A stretch of 64,000 nt of DNA, taken from contig JASANG010003984.1 of the NCBI GenBank assembly GCA_030248215.1, positions 558,001 to 622,000 of the forward strand, given 5' to 3'. The translations under genes and the position numbers were made by a program. Position 1 is the stretch's first letter, and each line of letters opens with the position of its first letter. The notes below the pieces were generated by a model. The model was given only the letters and a program-made list of their open reading frames with translations, was not told the origin of the DNA and did not search any database. Below are positions 43,576-53,895 of this stretch, piece by piece. Source of the stretch: Enoplolaimus lenunculus (taxonomy: Eukaryota > Nematoda > Enoplea > Enoplida > Thoracostomopsidae).

Positions 43576-43769
43576 TTAGTTATTAGTGTTTAGGCATTTT
43601 TGACTACCTGGAGCTGACATGAGTGGATATTTCTGACGAGGAGGGCAGGCTACGCAATTTTAGTATACCAACTTAGTTATTAGTGTTTAGGCATTTTTGA
43701 CTACCTGGAGCTGACATCAGTGGATATTTCTGACGAGGAGGGCAGGCTACGCAATTTTAGTATACCAAC
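43576..43769 (+). repeat. 97-bp tandem duplication
   Basis: Two copies (43576-43672, 43673-43769) differ at about one position, so the duplication is very recent, or it is an assembly artefact. Confidence 0.95.
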
Positions 43770-43873
43770 TTTCCGAGAGGGAACACCTATACCGCAGGGA
43801 CCTTACCATATTATCTCACAAAACATTTTTTGACAAGGGGCGGGCGTACGCCACCCCCCATTTGGATCCGCTG
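43770..43873. mobile_element. family I right-end region
   Basis: ATTATCTCACAAAACATTTT and ATTTGGATCCGCTG parallel 57600-57680. The left end is obscured by the adjacent duplication. Confidence 0.5.
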
Positions 43874-44763
43874 GTTAGTGGCTAATGATCGAGTATAGAC
43901 TTATAAGCCAGTTCAAAATATGTTTGGTAGATTATCATTGGTTATAATGAACGTTTTGCCAGTATGACATTTGGTTATAACCATTTTAAATTTTCAAATT
44001 TAAAAATGAAACATTTGTCAAAAATTCACTCAACCAAAACCTAAATTTTTTTTATTCAACTCATTTTTTTCCCATTTATCTCTCGTCTTTCTACCATAAT
44101 ATTAATAATACAGCAAAGTTCGGTTTACCTCAGCTGCGTTAGTGCATATACCAGATATTAAATCGCCGGTGTAAGGATTTCATTTCGAAAGGGATCATAC
44201 TTGAATCGATCCGAGGGTAAGACAGCAAGCAGGACTGCTGTTACCTTCAGCAATCTACCAGGTTATTCTATGCGATCAATGTTATCTTTTTTTAGATATT
44301 CGTCTTTGATAAATTTCAAGGGTGGTTCCCCCTGTATATTTATGCGTCAGAGTAAAGGTGGTAAGCGTTTTATACCAGAATGTTACCGTTTGAAAGGCGT
44401 TAGAACAAGGAGCAATTATTACCTTTGATTACAGTATAATTATCTTTTCTTTCACGGCGTTCTTATACCGTTTCTCAAGCCTCGCATTGAGACACTCGTT
44501 GTGTCTTGTTATTTGACGGGTTTAAATATAGTGGCCCTACGCCTTCAGCAAAAAAATAACTGTTTTATTCATGGTAGTTGGCTTATGTATATACTTTTGT
44601 CGCGGTTATTTTTCATTGTTCACGTATTGCTGGTTCTTGCATCTTGGTGCATTTTTGCCGAATTATATTTTTTGGTTTAACTGTCAACATTTTTTTATTC
44701 ATCGCTTACAAGATACGTCATGCACAAAGATGTGAATTTTTAGGCAACCTTTTAGTTTTAATA
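43874..44763. other. unassigned non-coding DNA
   Basis: A 75-codon plus-strand frame (44201-44428) reads protein-like but lacks splice sites or family resemblance. Nothing called. Confidence 0.35.
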
Positions 44764-44862
44764 GGCGTAGGCTTAGGTTTAAGCTTAGGCTTAGCCTTAT
44801 GCTTAGGCTTAGGCTTAGGGTTAGGCTTAGGCTTAGGCTTAGACTTAGGCTTTATGCTTGAG
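44764..44862 (+). repeat. TTAGGC-type hexamer array
   Basis: About sixteen CTTAGG units with GCGTAG, TTTAAG and ATGCTT variants, without recognisable C or D ends. The Gly/Leu-rich frame over it is by-product. Confidence 0.85.
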
Positions 44863-45019
44863 AATCACATTTTCGAAAGGCATTATCGCACCAATTATTA
44901 GTAATGTAAACAAACATATCAATGCATTTTCAGAAATATTTCGACAGGAACAATTATTTTATCACAAAAAATATGCAGAATTTCACAAAATTTGATTCAT
45001 TGGTTCATATGTCATAAAG

Positions 45020-45060
45020 ATCTTTTGCCAACTGGTGATTGGTGCTACACCGAAGCGGAA
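45020..45060. mobile_element. family U end
   Basis: CCAACTGGTGATTGGTGCTAC. Confidence 0.4.
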
Positions 45061-45217
45061 AATATTGGCCAGGTTTGCCGCTTTAGGCACAAGACTGGTT
45101 GTTTCCTTCGACGTTCTGTTTCGAAGAAAACAATGTGAAATTTGAGACAAACGAAAAATTTCGTGTCTTCGTTTTAAGTACTGGGAATGAAATCTGAGTC
45201 AGAATTAATTTTACAAA

Positions 45218-45480
45218 CAAATAAAAATTATAAATTGAGAAATAAATTTAGAAATAAATAATAATTAAAAAATGAGAATAAAATTTAGAAATAAAAATAA
45301 AAATTAAAACCGATAATAAAATTTTGAAACAAATAAAAATTAAAAAATGAGAATAAAATTTAGAAGTAAATAAAAATTAAAAAGGATAATAAAATATTTA
45401 AACAAATAAAAATTAAAAAGTGAGAATAAAATTTAGAAACAAACGTAAATTAAAAATGAGAATAAATTTAAATGAAAATT
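45218..45480 (+). repeat. A-rich minisatellite, roughly 36-38-bp units
   Basis: Recurring GAGAATAAAATTTAGAAA and AATAAAAATTAAAAA blocks, alternating with GATAATAAAAT variants. Confidence 0.75.
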
Positions 45481-45733
45481 TCAAGGAAGGCAAAAAAATT
45501 AATTTTGAAAATGATTGTGAAAAAGCGAAAATTCTGGAGACAATAAAATTTAAAAACGAAATTTATAAATTAAGTAATTCTGAAAAAAAATAAAAATATT
45601 TTACAAAATTTGAAAAATTGAAACAAAACATTTAAAGAAATGAATAATTATGCTCAAGATTTTGGCTTCTATTTGTACTTATTTATAATGACAATAGCAA
45701 ATTATGTCGCCATTGGCTTATTTTATCGAATAC

Positions 45734-46055
45734 TTATGCATCGTTCGCAATAAAATATTTCATTTTCCATCCGAAAACATTATAAGGTAGGGTTAACACG
45801 AGATAATTTTCAAAGTTGTCATGAGTTCACCTAACCCTAACGAAAAAATTGCGTTAACCCTATACTAAAGCGTGTTACATGATGCTCTGTGACACGTATT
45901 ATGATACAGCTTTGACATGCGCTACGGTAGGGTTAACGCAATTTTTTTGTTAGGGTTGGGTTAACGCATGACAACTTTGAAAATTAACACGTGTTAACCC
46001 TACCTTATAATGTTTTAGTAGCAAAATGAAATTTATTATTGTGAACGATGCATAA
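45734..46055. mobile_element. family O palindromic element
   Basis: About 130-bp arms are inverted copies: TTATGCATCGTTCGCAATAA with AAGGTAGGGTTAACACG at the left, mirrored at the right. The centre is about 60 bp. Both arms contain a further GTTAGGGTTAGG-like text next to GCGTTAACCC, so each arm can also fold on itself. Confidence 0.85.
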
Positions 46056-46175
46056 TATATGTTTTGCCACATACTTAACGGTTTTCAAATAGCCAAACTT
46101 CGACTCCAAAGCTTCACGTATTAAACTTAAACTGAATTTTTTCACATTGAAATGTCGAAATGAATTCACGAATTT

Positions 46176-46377
46176 GGCCAGTGTATAGAGCATTGCCGTA
46201 ACAGTAGTATAAGCATATTCCTAAGCCTAATGCCTAAACCTTTTGTGTAAAGCTTAAGACTAAGACTGAGCTTATACATAAGCTTAAACCTAAGCAAAAA
46301 ATTAGTATAAACCGTAACCTTCAGTCTATATTGCAGTCCCGCAGATCAACGTTCCGCCCCTGATCGCTACATGTGCC
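46176..46377. mobile_element. family D MITE
   Basis: CCGTAACAGTAGTATAAGC at the left. GCCCCTGATCGCTACATGTG at the right. Reverse orientation. Confidence 0.85.
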
Positions 46378-46904
46378 GCTTATTTAAAGCGAAATATTAA
46401 AATTATCGTTGATCGAGTTCAGACAAATTTTCTGATCTGAGACTAAATTTGTGTTCAGCTGAAAATCCTGGCTACGCCCCTGCCGGCCGACCTTTGTTTA
46501 TTGTTTTAAGCACCAATCATATCAAGCATCACTGATTCATAAAAGACTCCAATTGGCTAAAAGTTTGTTTATTTTTTCGAGATGTTTTTTAAGCTGTTAA
46601 CGCTAAGCATTTGACCAATCGCTGGTTTTGTAATTAGTTTCTGGTAGACTCTAAAACGTACAGGTTATCGTACGAGCAGGGGCGAGGCCATAATGTCATT
46701 TCAGAGCAAAATGAACTACTTGTAAAACGTTTTTGGCGAGCTTGCTGGATTGAAATAACACAAAAGCTTGTGCTAAACGTTTTAAGGTGGTATATTTCTG
46801 GGTTTGCCAGAATCTGCCATATAGACACCCCGGACTTATACAAGAGCCAGAAATTGTAAAACGATCTGTTTCGGCTTTATTCATGTAACAGACCTTTATA
46901 TATT
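46378..46904. other. unassigned non-coding DNA
   Basis: Nothing recognised apart from a short GGCTACGCCCCTG near 46473 reminiscent of a family G tip. Confidence 0.35.
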
Positions 46905-46972
46905 TAATATATTATATATCTATATATCTATATATATTATATATATCTGTATGTATATATGTATATATATTG
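46905..46972. repeat. TA-rich simple repeat
   Basis: TATATCTATATAT-type units. Confidence 0.85.
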
Positions 46973-47445
46973 GATGTGTCAATCAGATATTTTTGAGGCT
47001 TCATTGTAAAAACGATGGTTATAATTAGGTTGAGAATCTACAGCTTATTTTCAACAGAACGTGTTCCATAGGTTTAACGTTGCTTTTGGTAGAAATTTTT
47101 TCGAAATATTTTGGAAAATTCGGCAACGAATGTTTTTCAATTTTTAAATTGTAATTTAAATGTTATTTCAAATTTACATTATTTGCTTCGTCTGCTGGCT
47201 TTCGTTGGGCCTTTTGTAAAATTACTTTAAGTTTTGAATTATATTTAAAATTAGACTCGTGGTAGGAACAAGGTTAAAATACCAAATTAAACAGACTTGG
47301 GAATGTGCTTTAAGGCTTGGCTGTGGGTCGCGGGAACGATTTTTTCCAGGGGTGTCAAACAGGAACGCAGCAGCTAAATCCGGTAAATCCCGACATGAAG
47401 TTTCAGTTTTGGATGGTGTTTCGCGGTGTCGTCGACAACTCAATA
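46973..47445. other. unassigned non-coding DNA
   Basis: Both strands are open at about 47222-47453 but without splice context. Not called. Confidence 0.35.
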
Positions 47446-47607
47446 CACTATAAATTTCAGTGAGTTGATTTTAACTGAGAATGAGTTGAATCACTCAGTC
47501 TGAGTTAAGACTATGAGAACTGAAAATTTTGAGTTGATTCAATTCATTCTGAGTTAATTCCTCACCTCACCCAGAGTCAACTCAATTCAGTGTGAGAATC
47601 AACCCCT
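47446..47607. mobile_element. family B MITE, right part missing
   Basis: Left end CACTATAAATTTCAGTGAG. Ends at GAGAATCAACCCC. Confidence 0.85.
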
Positions 47608-47861
47608 GACACGCCTATTCGTTGAGGGCCTGGCTTGATTTTACGCAACACCGATGCCACTCTAAAATGTTAGAAGCAACCGAATAGTTCCGATTGAATC
47701 CCTCAACTGAAACTGAACGGTTAACGGATTAGCAAACATTTCTGCTCTTGTACACTTTCCTCATTCACATTAAAACTTAAGCTTAGCCTTAGACATAGGC
47801 TTAGAAAAACAATTTACTTTTGTCTGAGCCTTGTGCCTAAACTTTTTGACCATTTATTCTT

Positions 47862-48290
47862 AAATGTCTATAGCACCTATCACCAGTTGACGATAAAGCC
47901 AATAGAGAGCTTTAAAATTTCGCACATTTTTTGTACTTCACTGCAAATTCCAATGAGTTAAATAATCAACTCAGCTAGTGAGTTAGTTATTTCTGAATTA
48001 ATAACAATAAGCATTAACTCGCTCTGAGTTGAACTGATTTTCACTCTCAGTTAATATGATTCTGGGTGAGTTGATCAGTTAACTCAGATAGAGTTGAATC
48101 AACTTACAAATCTGAGTTCTGATAGTCCTAACTCAGACTGAATAGTTTAACTCACCCTGAGTTAAAATCAACTCACTGCAATTGACAGTATGATTGCTCC
48201 TTTTTGTGAACCGAGTTTGACATTTGTTGCTGTTTCAAATTTCTGCAAACCTATTGCGAACTGGTTTAGGTGCTATACACATTTCAGAAT
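47862..48290. mobile_element. family U element with nested family B
   Basis: Left end TTATTCTTAAATGTCTATAG, then CACCTATCACCAGTTGACG. Right end GGTGCTATACACATTTCAGAA. The B copy occupies the same central place as in 42986-43454. Confidence 0.75.
47939..48189. mobile_element. family B MITE nested in U
   Basis: CACTGCAAATTCCAATGAG and ACTGCAATTGACAGTA ends. Confidence 0.9.
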
Positions 48291-48576
48291 GCAAGCCTTA
48301 CCCTAAACCGCTACCTAAGCATAAGCTTTAACATTAAACGGGGGAGGGATACGTTGCTACTTGATTTCCAGTGCAAAGGCATAAAGTTTTTTTTTTCGTA
48401 ATTTTTTCTGAATTTTGAACCTGGCACCTGAAGCAAAATTAAGGTCAAAAAATATAACCCCGTTGGGGTTATGGGCTCATATTTTGGTTTACGATTGTAA
48501 TTTCCTGTCGCAGTTACACAAGACTAATTTGTTTTTTGTTTGCTGTATTTGGCACCTACCGACTATAAAACTTACT

Positions 48577-48760
48577 GCCCATGTAAAGATCAGGGGCGCA
48601 ACGTTTTTTTCTGTGGGACTGCAATGGAGTAAGCTGTGGTCTTATACTAACGGTTTTGTTTAGGCTTAGGTTTAGGTATAAGCTCATTGTTACGTCTAGG
48701 TTTAGGGTTAGGTGTAGGCATAGGATTAGGATACTCTTATGCTACTGTTACGGCCCTTTT
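48577..48760. mobile_element. family D MITE
   Basis: Left end GCCCATGTAAAGATCAGGGG. Core of TTAGGT/TTAGGC hexamers. The right end stops after TTACGGCCC. Confidence 0.85.
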
Positions 48761-48988
48761 AACTGAGCATTTCGGAAAATTGGTTATTTTTCAAGTTTTA
48801 TATAAGTTTGAGTTAAATTTTGTTTAGGCGGCGTAAAGGATTTGAAATATTGGTCACTAAGACCATACGGGCGTAGTAAAATTACATTTCGGGACCCAAA
48901 CTTCACCGATTGGCTTTGATTCCTACACTGTAAATTGCTGTGAATTGGTTAATCAACTTAGAGAACGAGTTAGTCATCTGTGATAATG

Positions 48989-49220
48989 TCTGAATTAACA
49001 TGGTCAGAACTGCACGGTCGGGACGACCCCTTTCCCCGAAAGATATGGCCACGCCGGTAATCGAACCTTGGACCTCTCGCTCGCGAGTCAAGCGCGCTAC
49101 CCATTACACCACGCGGCCATTATCATAATTGCCTTTGGTGGTATATGTGCGCGAATATGTATGTCTTTTTAACATTACACATTCTGCACATACACAATCT
49201 ACATATACCCACAAACATCT
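48989..49220 (-). repeat. tRNA-headed insertion inside a B element
   Basis: About 232 bp absent from other B copies. It has a tRNA-like head on the minus strand at 49118-49047 with flanking unique sequence on both sides, so the insert could be a SINE or a captured tRNA gene with its neighbourhood. Confidence 0.65.
49047..49118 (-). tRNA. tRNA-like gene, anticodon position CGC, probably a pseudogene
   Basis: 72 nt with a fully pairing acceptor stem (GGCCGCG with CGTGGCC), a D arm (GTGT / GCGC), an A box TGGTGTAATGGG and a B box GGTTCGATTAC. The loop CTCGCGA puts CGC in the anticodon position (Ala codon GCG), but there is no G3-U70 pair. The T stem has three mismatches and the anticodon stem one, so function is doubtful. 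Overall it resembles an arginine-type tRNA ancestor as much as alanine. Confidence 0.5.
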
Positions 49221-49621
49221 GTAATCATTAACTGTTTTTGAGCTAATTTAATTCCGGATGAGTTGATTAATTATTAACTCACAATAAGTTCAATCAATTC
49301 AGAATTCTGAGTATTGAAAGACGTAATTTCGGCACACTGATTCAACTCACTCTGGTTTAAAATCAATTCACTGGAATTTAATACAGTTTATTCACAAAAA
49401 ATGTTTTAAAATGCGTGCATAATAATATTGCCAGCATTAAATCTGAAAAGTTTTTTCATGAAATTCAAAGTCATCCTTTTCTAAAAATAACCAATAAGAT
49501 GTGTTTTATTGTGTGCCACACTGATTTCAACTTCAATTTTATAGATTTTTCTGAAAAATTATTGTCGATAGCAGAAACATTTTTCAAGCGAACCTTGCAG
49601 GTCAAATCTTTGAAATGGTAG

Positions 49622-49696
49622 AAAACTAAACTTTATATACATAGTTATATAATAAGTATATATATACAAATATATATACTTATTATATATAATATA
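49622..49696. repeat. TA-rich simple repeat
   Basis: TATATATAC-type text on the left of a B element. A similar stretch follows on its right (49965-50052), so B inserted into a TA-rich tract. Confidence 0.8.
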
Positions 49697-49948
49697 CGCT
49701 GTAAATTTCAGTGAGTTGATTTTAACTCAGAATGAGTTGAATCACTCAGTCTGAGTTAGGACTTTCAGAACTCAGAAATTTGAGTTGATTCAATACATTC
49801 TCAGTTAATTAATCAACTCACCCAGCGTCAACTCAACTCAGAGTGGGAATTAACTCAACTCAGAGTGAGTTAATGTTTACTGATATTAATTCAGAAATAA
49901 CCAACTCGCTAGCTGAATTGATTAATCAACTCATTGAAATTTACAGTG
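49697..49948. mobile_element. family B MITE, full length
   Basis: CGCTGTAAATTTCAGTGAG and TTGAAATTTACAGTG ends, TA on both sides. Confidence 0.95.
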
Positions 49949-49964
49949 TAGATAATGTATAAAA

Positions 49965-50052
49965 TATATTATATAGGTGTTGTATATCAATATATAATTA
50001 TACATACATATATAATATATTATATATTAAGTAAGTAATCTATATATAAATA
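49965..50052. repeat. TA-rich simple repeat
   Basis: ATATATTATATAG-type text. Confidence 0.8.
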
Positions 50053-50776
50053 TAGGGCATTTGTAAAGCAATTCTGACTTTTCTTGTTTTCGCTGCAAAC
50101 TTAGTAACATTCTGTATCGACCGAAACTCATTGCAAGTTGTATTTCAACTCAACATTTCTCCAGGTTTTTACTGTTTCAAAAACAGCAATCACAGCTTCG
50201 TTGAGTAGGCTTTTCAACATTTTTTTCATATTTTCACTGAAATCTTTTCTAATTTTGTTATTTTTAAAAGGGTTTAAAAAACGTATTTTGTGTCTTTGCG
50301 AAATTTGTTGGAAATCGCCTCATTTGCCGAGTATTGTTGTTTTAAGCGTTAAAATTTAACAATTTTTTGTTGAAAATTATTCAATATTTTTATATTCGAT
50401 GTAGTAAGCAAGTGAAAGCAAGCATATACTCCAGTGTCGGCGGAAGCGCCCCCAATTCCCCAATGGAAGGAGCGACCATTGAGGGTCACATAGACTAAAA
50501 ACATTTTTCACGAACCACGAAGTTATAGAGTTGTAAAACATTTAGTTGGACCCTCTGGGACCTGTTTGAGGGCCGATTATCCTAACGCCGGCCCTGCGTA
50601 CACTATTAATAAATGAAAGTTTCACAAACGTATCGCCATAGAATTCGACTCCACCAGGGTTAAATTTGACTCAGTGAGTCGCACGTTTCACACTGGCAGA
50701 GTCGAATTTGACTCAGATTGTGTAGTCTTGTATAGCGTATTTCCGAGAGTCAGTTTGAATCACCATTTTTGCACTG
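50051..50776 (-). repeat. composite repeat, copy 2 (inverted)
   Basis: Reverse counterpart of 23120-23887: hAT-like end ATCCTAACGCCGGCCCTG near 50577-50596, then the linker with GTTTCACAAACGTAT, then a half family A element (50640-50776). Confidence 0.85.
50640..50776. mobile_element. family A half element
   Basis: Right half, ending CACCATTTTTGCACTG, at the end of the composite. Confidence 0.8.
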
Positions 50777-50892
50777 TAAGCATGAGTCTATTTGTAAAGC
50801 CTTATCATAATCTTAAAAGCCTAAACGTCTGAAAATTTGATTGAATGTTCTCGCTTGCTAACAATCGCTAAAAGTAACCTTAATCGTGTTCT

Positions 50893-50930
50893 AAATGCAA
50901 CTTTCCCAAACGTATCACCAGGGAACTTAA
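50893..50930 (+). repeat. stray copy of the composite linker
   Basis: TTCTAAATGCAACTTTCCCA and AACGTATCACCAGGG match the linker at 23257-23293 in reverse. Confidence 0.6.
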
Positions 50931-50931
50931 C

Positions 50932-51118
50932 CCCTTCTCACATTGAGTTGCCTATAGGCAACTCAACGCAGTGTATATACGTTAAATAGTATATATCGCA
51001 CCGTGTTTAACAATTGCAAAACGTATACATAGTACTAAATCACCAGCACTGGAGCCCCCCTTCGAATCCTAGCATAAAAGTAGGTCTCAGGGGAAATAGA
51101 AAATATTCATGTGAGAAA
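50932..51118 (+). repeat. tRNA-derived SINE, family S, copy 2 (head deleted)
   Basis: CCTTCTCACATTGAGTTGCC through ACTAAATCACCAG, then directly TTCGAATCCTAGCATAAAAG. The tRNA-like block of 1090-1163 is mostly absent. Confidence 0.6.
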
Positions 51119-51231
51119 CGGTTAATATTTCCCGTACTCTTATCATCGGCAGATCACCATTTCCGTTAATAATCTCCCGCATTAAGGGATACAACTTGAC
51201 CAATGTTAGCTTAAGCTGTACAGTCTCAGAG

Positions 51232-51275
51232 TATTTTCAAATGTGCATAGCACCTATCACCCGGCGGCAACATTC
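51232..51275. mobile_element. family U end
   Basis: TTTTCAAATGTGCATAGCAC and CTATCACCCGG. No partner. Confidence 0.5.
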
Positions 51276-51348
51276 TTTTGATTAAAAATTGTGGTACGTC
51301 TCATTTGTTTCATAATTAAGGACAGCCGCAACAAACACGTTTATAAGC

Positions 51349-51626
51349 AAATCAAAATCGATATAGCTTACAGCCCCAGTGGTCAAATGTAGGCCTAAAT
51401 CTTTGATACATTCCGTATCGGTAAAATTTGACCATTCTCAAAATATTTTACCCTCAAACACTCGATACAGCTGACCTTTTATGAAACAAATTAAAATCGA
51501 TAAAGCTTACAGCCCCAGTGGTCACAAACGTAGGCCTGAAAACTTTGATACATTCCGTATCGGTAAAATTTGACCATTCTCAAAATATTTTACCCTCAAA
51601 GATTCGATCAATATAGCTGACCTTTT
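51349..51626 (+). repeat. 139-bp tandem duplication
   Basis: Two copies (51349-51487, 51488-51626) share ATACATTCCGTATCGGTAAA and TTCTCAAAATATTTTACCCT. They differ by a handful of changes. Confidence 0.9.
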
Positions 51627-52060
51627 TACCTTTTACCCGCAAGAAGGGAGACAAACAACCTACGGACAATTTAAAACTGATTTAAATTGGTGGTCATTAA
51701 TACCTTAGCGTCTAGCCGAATGACGGCTTCGAAATTTTTATGCTTGCTCTGTGTTTACGAGGTCAGCTTGCTTGTTGACAAAATTCCAAACAATTAAAAT
51801 ATTTTAGGAAAATCAAACAGTTTTTTCAAACATTTTATTTTAATTTCGTAGCCATTTTAAATCTTTCAGACTGTTTTCATAATGAGGCGATTAAACAGAA
51901 AATATTTTCGAAGAAAAGTTTCAATTTGCGAATATAGAAATTCGTATTTGAAACGCGTTTTTGTATGTATCAGAGTAATTTCGGCTCACAAATTTGAAAT
52001 TAAAACTTAAAATAGCAGCTGTATACAAAACCAATCCAACATTTTGCCAATGTTATTCAT
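51627..52060. other. unassigned non-coding DNA
   Basis: Nothing recognised. Confidence 0.35.
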
Positions 52061-52245
52061 GGCCGATAACAGGGCCAGAACAGTAATATAAACGTATTTA
52101 AGCCTAAGCTTACGCCTAAGCCTAAGTTTAAGCGTAAAGATGCGCCTATTTTTAAGCCTAAGCAAAAAAGTTCAGTTTAAAGCTTAAACTGACTCTATTA
52201 CAGTCCTGCAGAAAAGTGTTCTGATCCTGTTCTATACATGAGCCA
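52061..52245. mobile_element. family D MITE
   Basis: Reverse orientation. CCTAAG hexamer core. Right end TGATCCTGTTCTATACATGAG. Confidence 0.85.
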
Positions 52246-52808
52246 ATTTTCTTATACCTTAAGGTTAATAGTCTATAACAAGATTAAAGTCAATTTAATA
52301 ATTTTTATTTCAGCTACATTTCAGTGGCTGTGTAGATTAATTTATTCTGATGTGAAATCTGTAATTTAACCAAATATTCCACGATTTCTCTTGTCCGGTC
52401 TATGATATTCCATTAATTATCTGCGTTAAGTGTTGCTGCTGTCCACCAAGTTTGAGTAGCTGTTAAATAATTCAGACCCGTTTCGAGGGTGGAAAAGCGA
52501 TCTATTTGGCACATTTTGATTGATTAGGTTTCGGACAAATCACACAAACCAAATGCCCAATAACGCTTTGTAGTCAGAGGGGGCCCACGGGTGACTTAGC
52601 TATTCTTAAAAATTCTGAGAAATTCTCCTGGTTCTGTTTTTTTCAAAAATTGTTGATGTATTCGCAAATTATGCTATGTTTTCCCGATTAGGATGCCCAA
52701 TCTTAAAGTTTTTGACCGAATATAGCCTGTTGAGCTTGTTATGCAACTGTTATAAATTCAGAATGGTAACATTTGACCTCATGTTTTGCTTCGTTTTTGA
52801 CCATATTA
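52246..52808. other. unassigned non-coding DNA
   Basis: Nothing recognised. Confidence 0.35.
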
Positions 52809-52966
52809 CAGGGCCCATAGGCAAGGCAGGCCAGGCGGGTTCCGTCCACCCCTGAAAAAATTTGACATCCCTAGAAAATTTTTAACCTTGCTTGTAAGTC
52901 ATTGACAAACTTTATATGCCACTGCTGAAATATTTTTAGCTTTGTAGCAAGGTGAGCTGGCTAAGG
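52809..52966. mobile_element. family G MITE
   Basis: CAGGGCCCATAGGCAAGG and AAGGTGAGCTGGCTAAGG ends. TTTTTAACCTTGCTTGTAAG in the middle. Confidence 0.8.
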
Positions 52967-53073
52967 AATTGCCATATTAGCCAAGTATTCGGTGAAATAT
53001 TTTTAGGAAATTAACGGTAGTTATATAATGTTGGGATTTTAGCTGGAGAAATTATAAACTTCCTTAAAGAAAC

Positions 53074-53239
53074 GTGCCCGTAGCCGAGGAGAGGCCAGGG
53101 AGGGCTCAGCCCTTACCGTGAAAAAATTTTGCCCCCTAGGAGATTTTAAACCTTACTTGTAAGGCGTTGAAAACTCTTAAATGCCCCTCCTGAAAATTTT
53201 TAGCCCCCCCCCAGCAAGGCGAGCGGGCTACGGGCCTGC
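53074..53239. mobile_element. family G MITE
   Basis: Same orientation as the previous copy, about 110 bp on. GTGCCCGTAGCCGAGGAG and GCGGGCTACGGGCCTG ends. Confidence 0.85.
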
Positions 53240-53285
53240 AAAGAGATGATTTCGATGGTAAACAGTTAAGATGTGTAGAATCATA

Positions 53286-53512
53286 CTCTGTAAATTCTGA
53301 TGAGTCAATTAATCAACTCAAAGAGAGAATTAGTTATTTTGGGTCATTTTTCATTTAATAACAGTAAACAATAACTCACTCTGAGCTGATTTAATTCTAG
53401 CTTAATTGATTAATTAACTCAGAATGAGTTCAATCAATTTAGAATTGCGGCTTCTGAAAGTCCTACTTCACAGCTCAGACTTCTGAGTGAATTCAACTCA
53501 TTCTGAGTTAAA
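53286..53512. mobile_element. family B MITE, right tip missing
   Basis: CTCTGTAAATTCTGATGAG start. The last few bases after CTGAGTTAAAAA are replaced by AC-rich sequence. Confidence 0.85.
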
Positions 53513-53650
53513 AACCACCACCCGAAAAAAAAACGGTACCCCCCGCAAAACCCCCCAAATTTTTTTATTCATATCCGCAGTTGTCTATTAAGTGTAAGTT
53601 AAATTTCAATCCATAATTGTTGTAAAATTATATTTTGTTAAATTTAAGTA

Positions 53651-53895
53651 CACTGTAAATTCCAACGAGTTGATTAATCAATTCAGCTATAGCGAGTTGG
53701 TTATTTCTGAATTAATATTAACTCACTCTGAGTTGAGTTGATTCTCCCTCTGAGTTGAGTTGACTCTGGGTGAGTTGGTTAATTTACCTCAGGATGAATT
53801 GAAGCAACTCAAAATTTTGAGTTATGATAGTCCTAACTCAGACTGAGTGATTCAACGCATTCTGAATTAAAATCAACTCACTGAAATTTACAGTG
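53651..53895. mobile_element. family B MITE, full length
   Basis: CACTGTAAATTCCAACGAG / TGAAATTTACAGTG with TA on both sides. Confidence 0.95.

Larger units (their letters stand above)
48926..49386. mobile_element. family B MITE split by a SINE
   Basis: The B sequence runs to about 48988, breaks, and resumes at about 49221 with GTAATCATTAACTG, where B normally continues. Right end TGGAATTTAATACAG. Confidence 0.8.

Noticed and set aside
44764-44862. Interstitial telomere
   Set aside because: The hexamers are degenerate and match the core of the C/D MITEs, so a MITE remnant explains it better.
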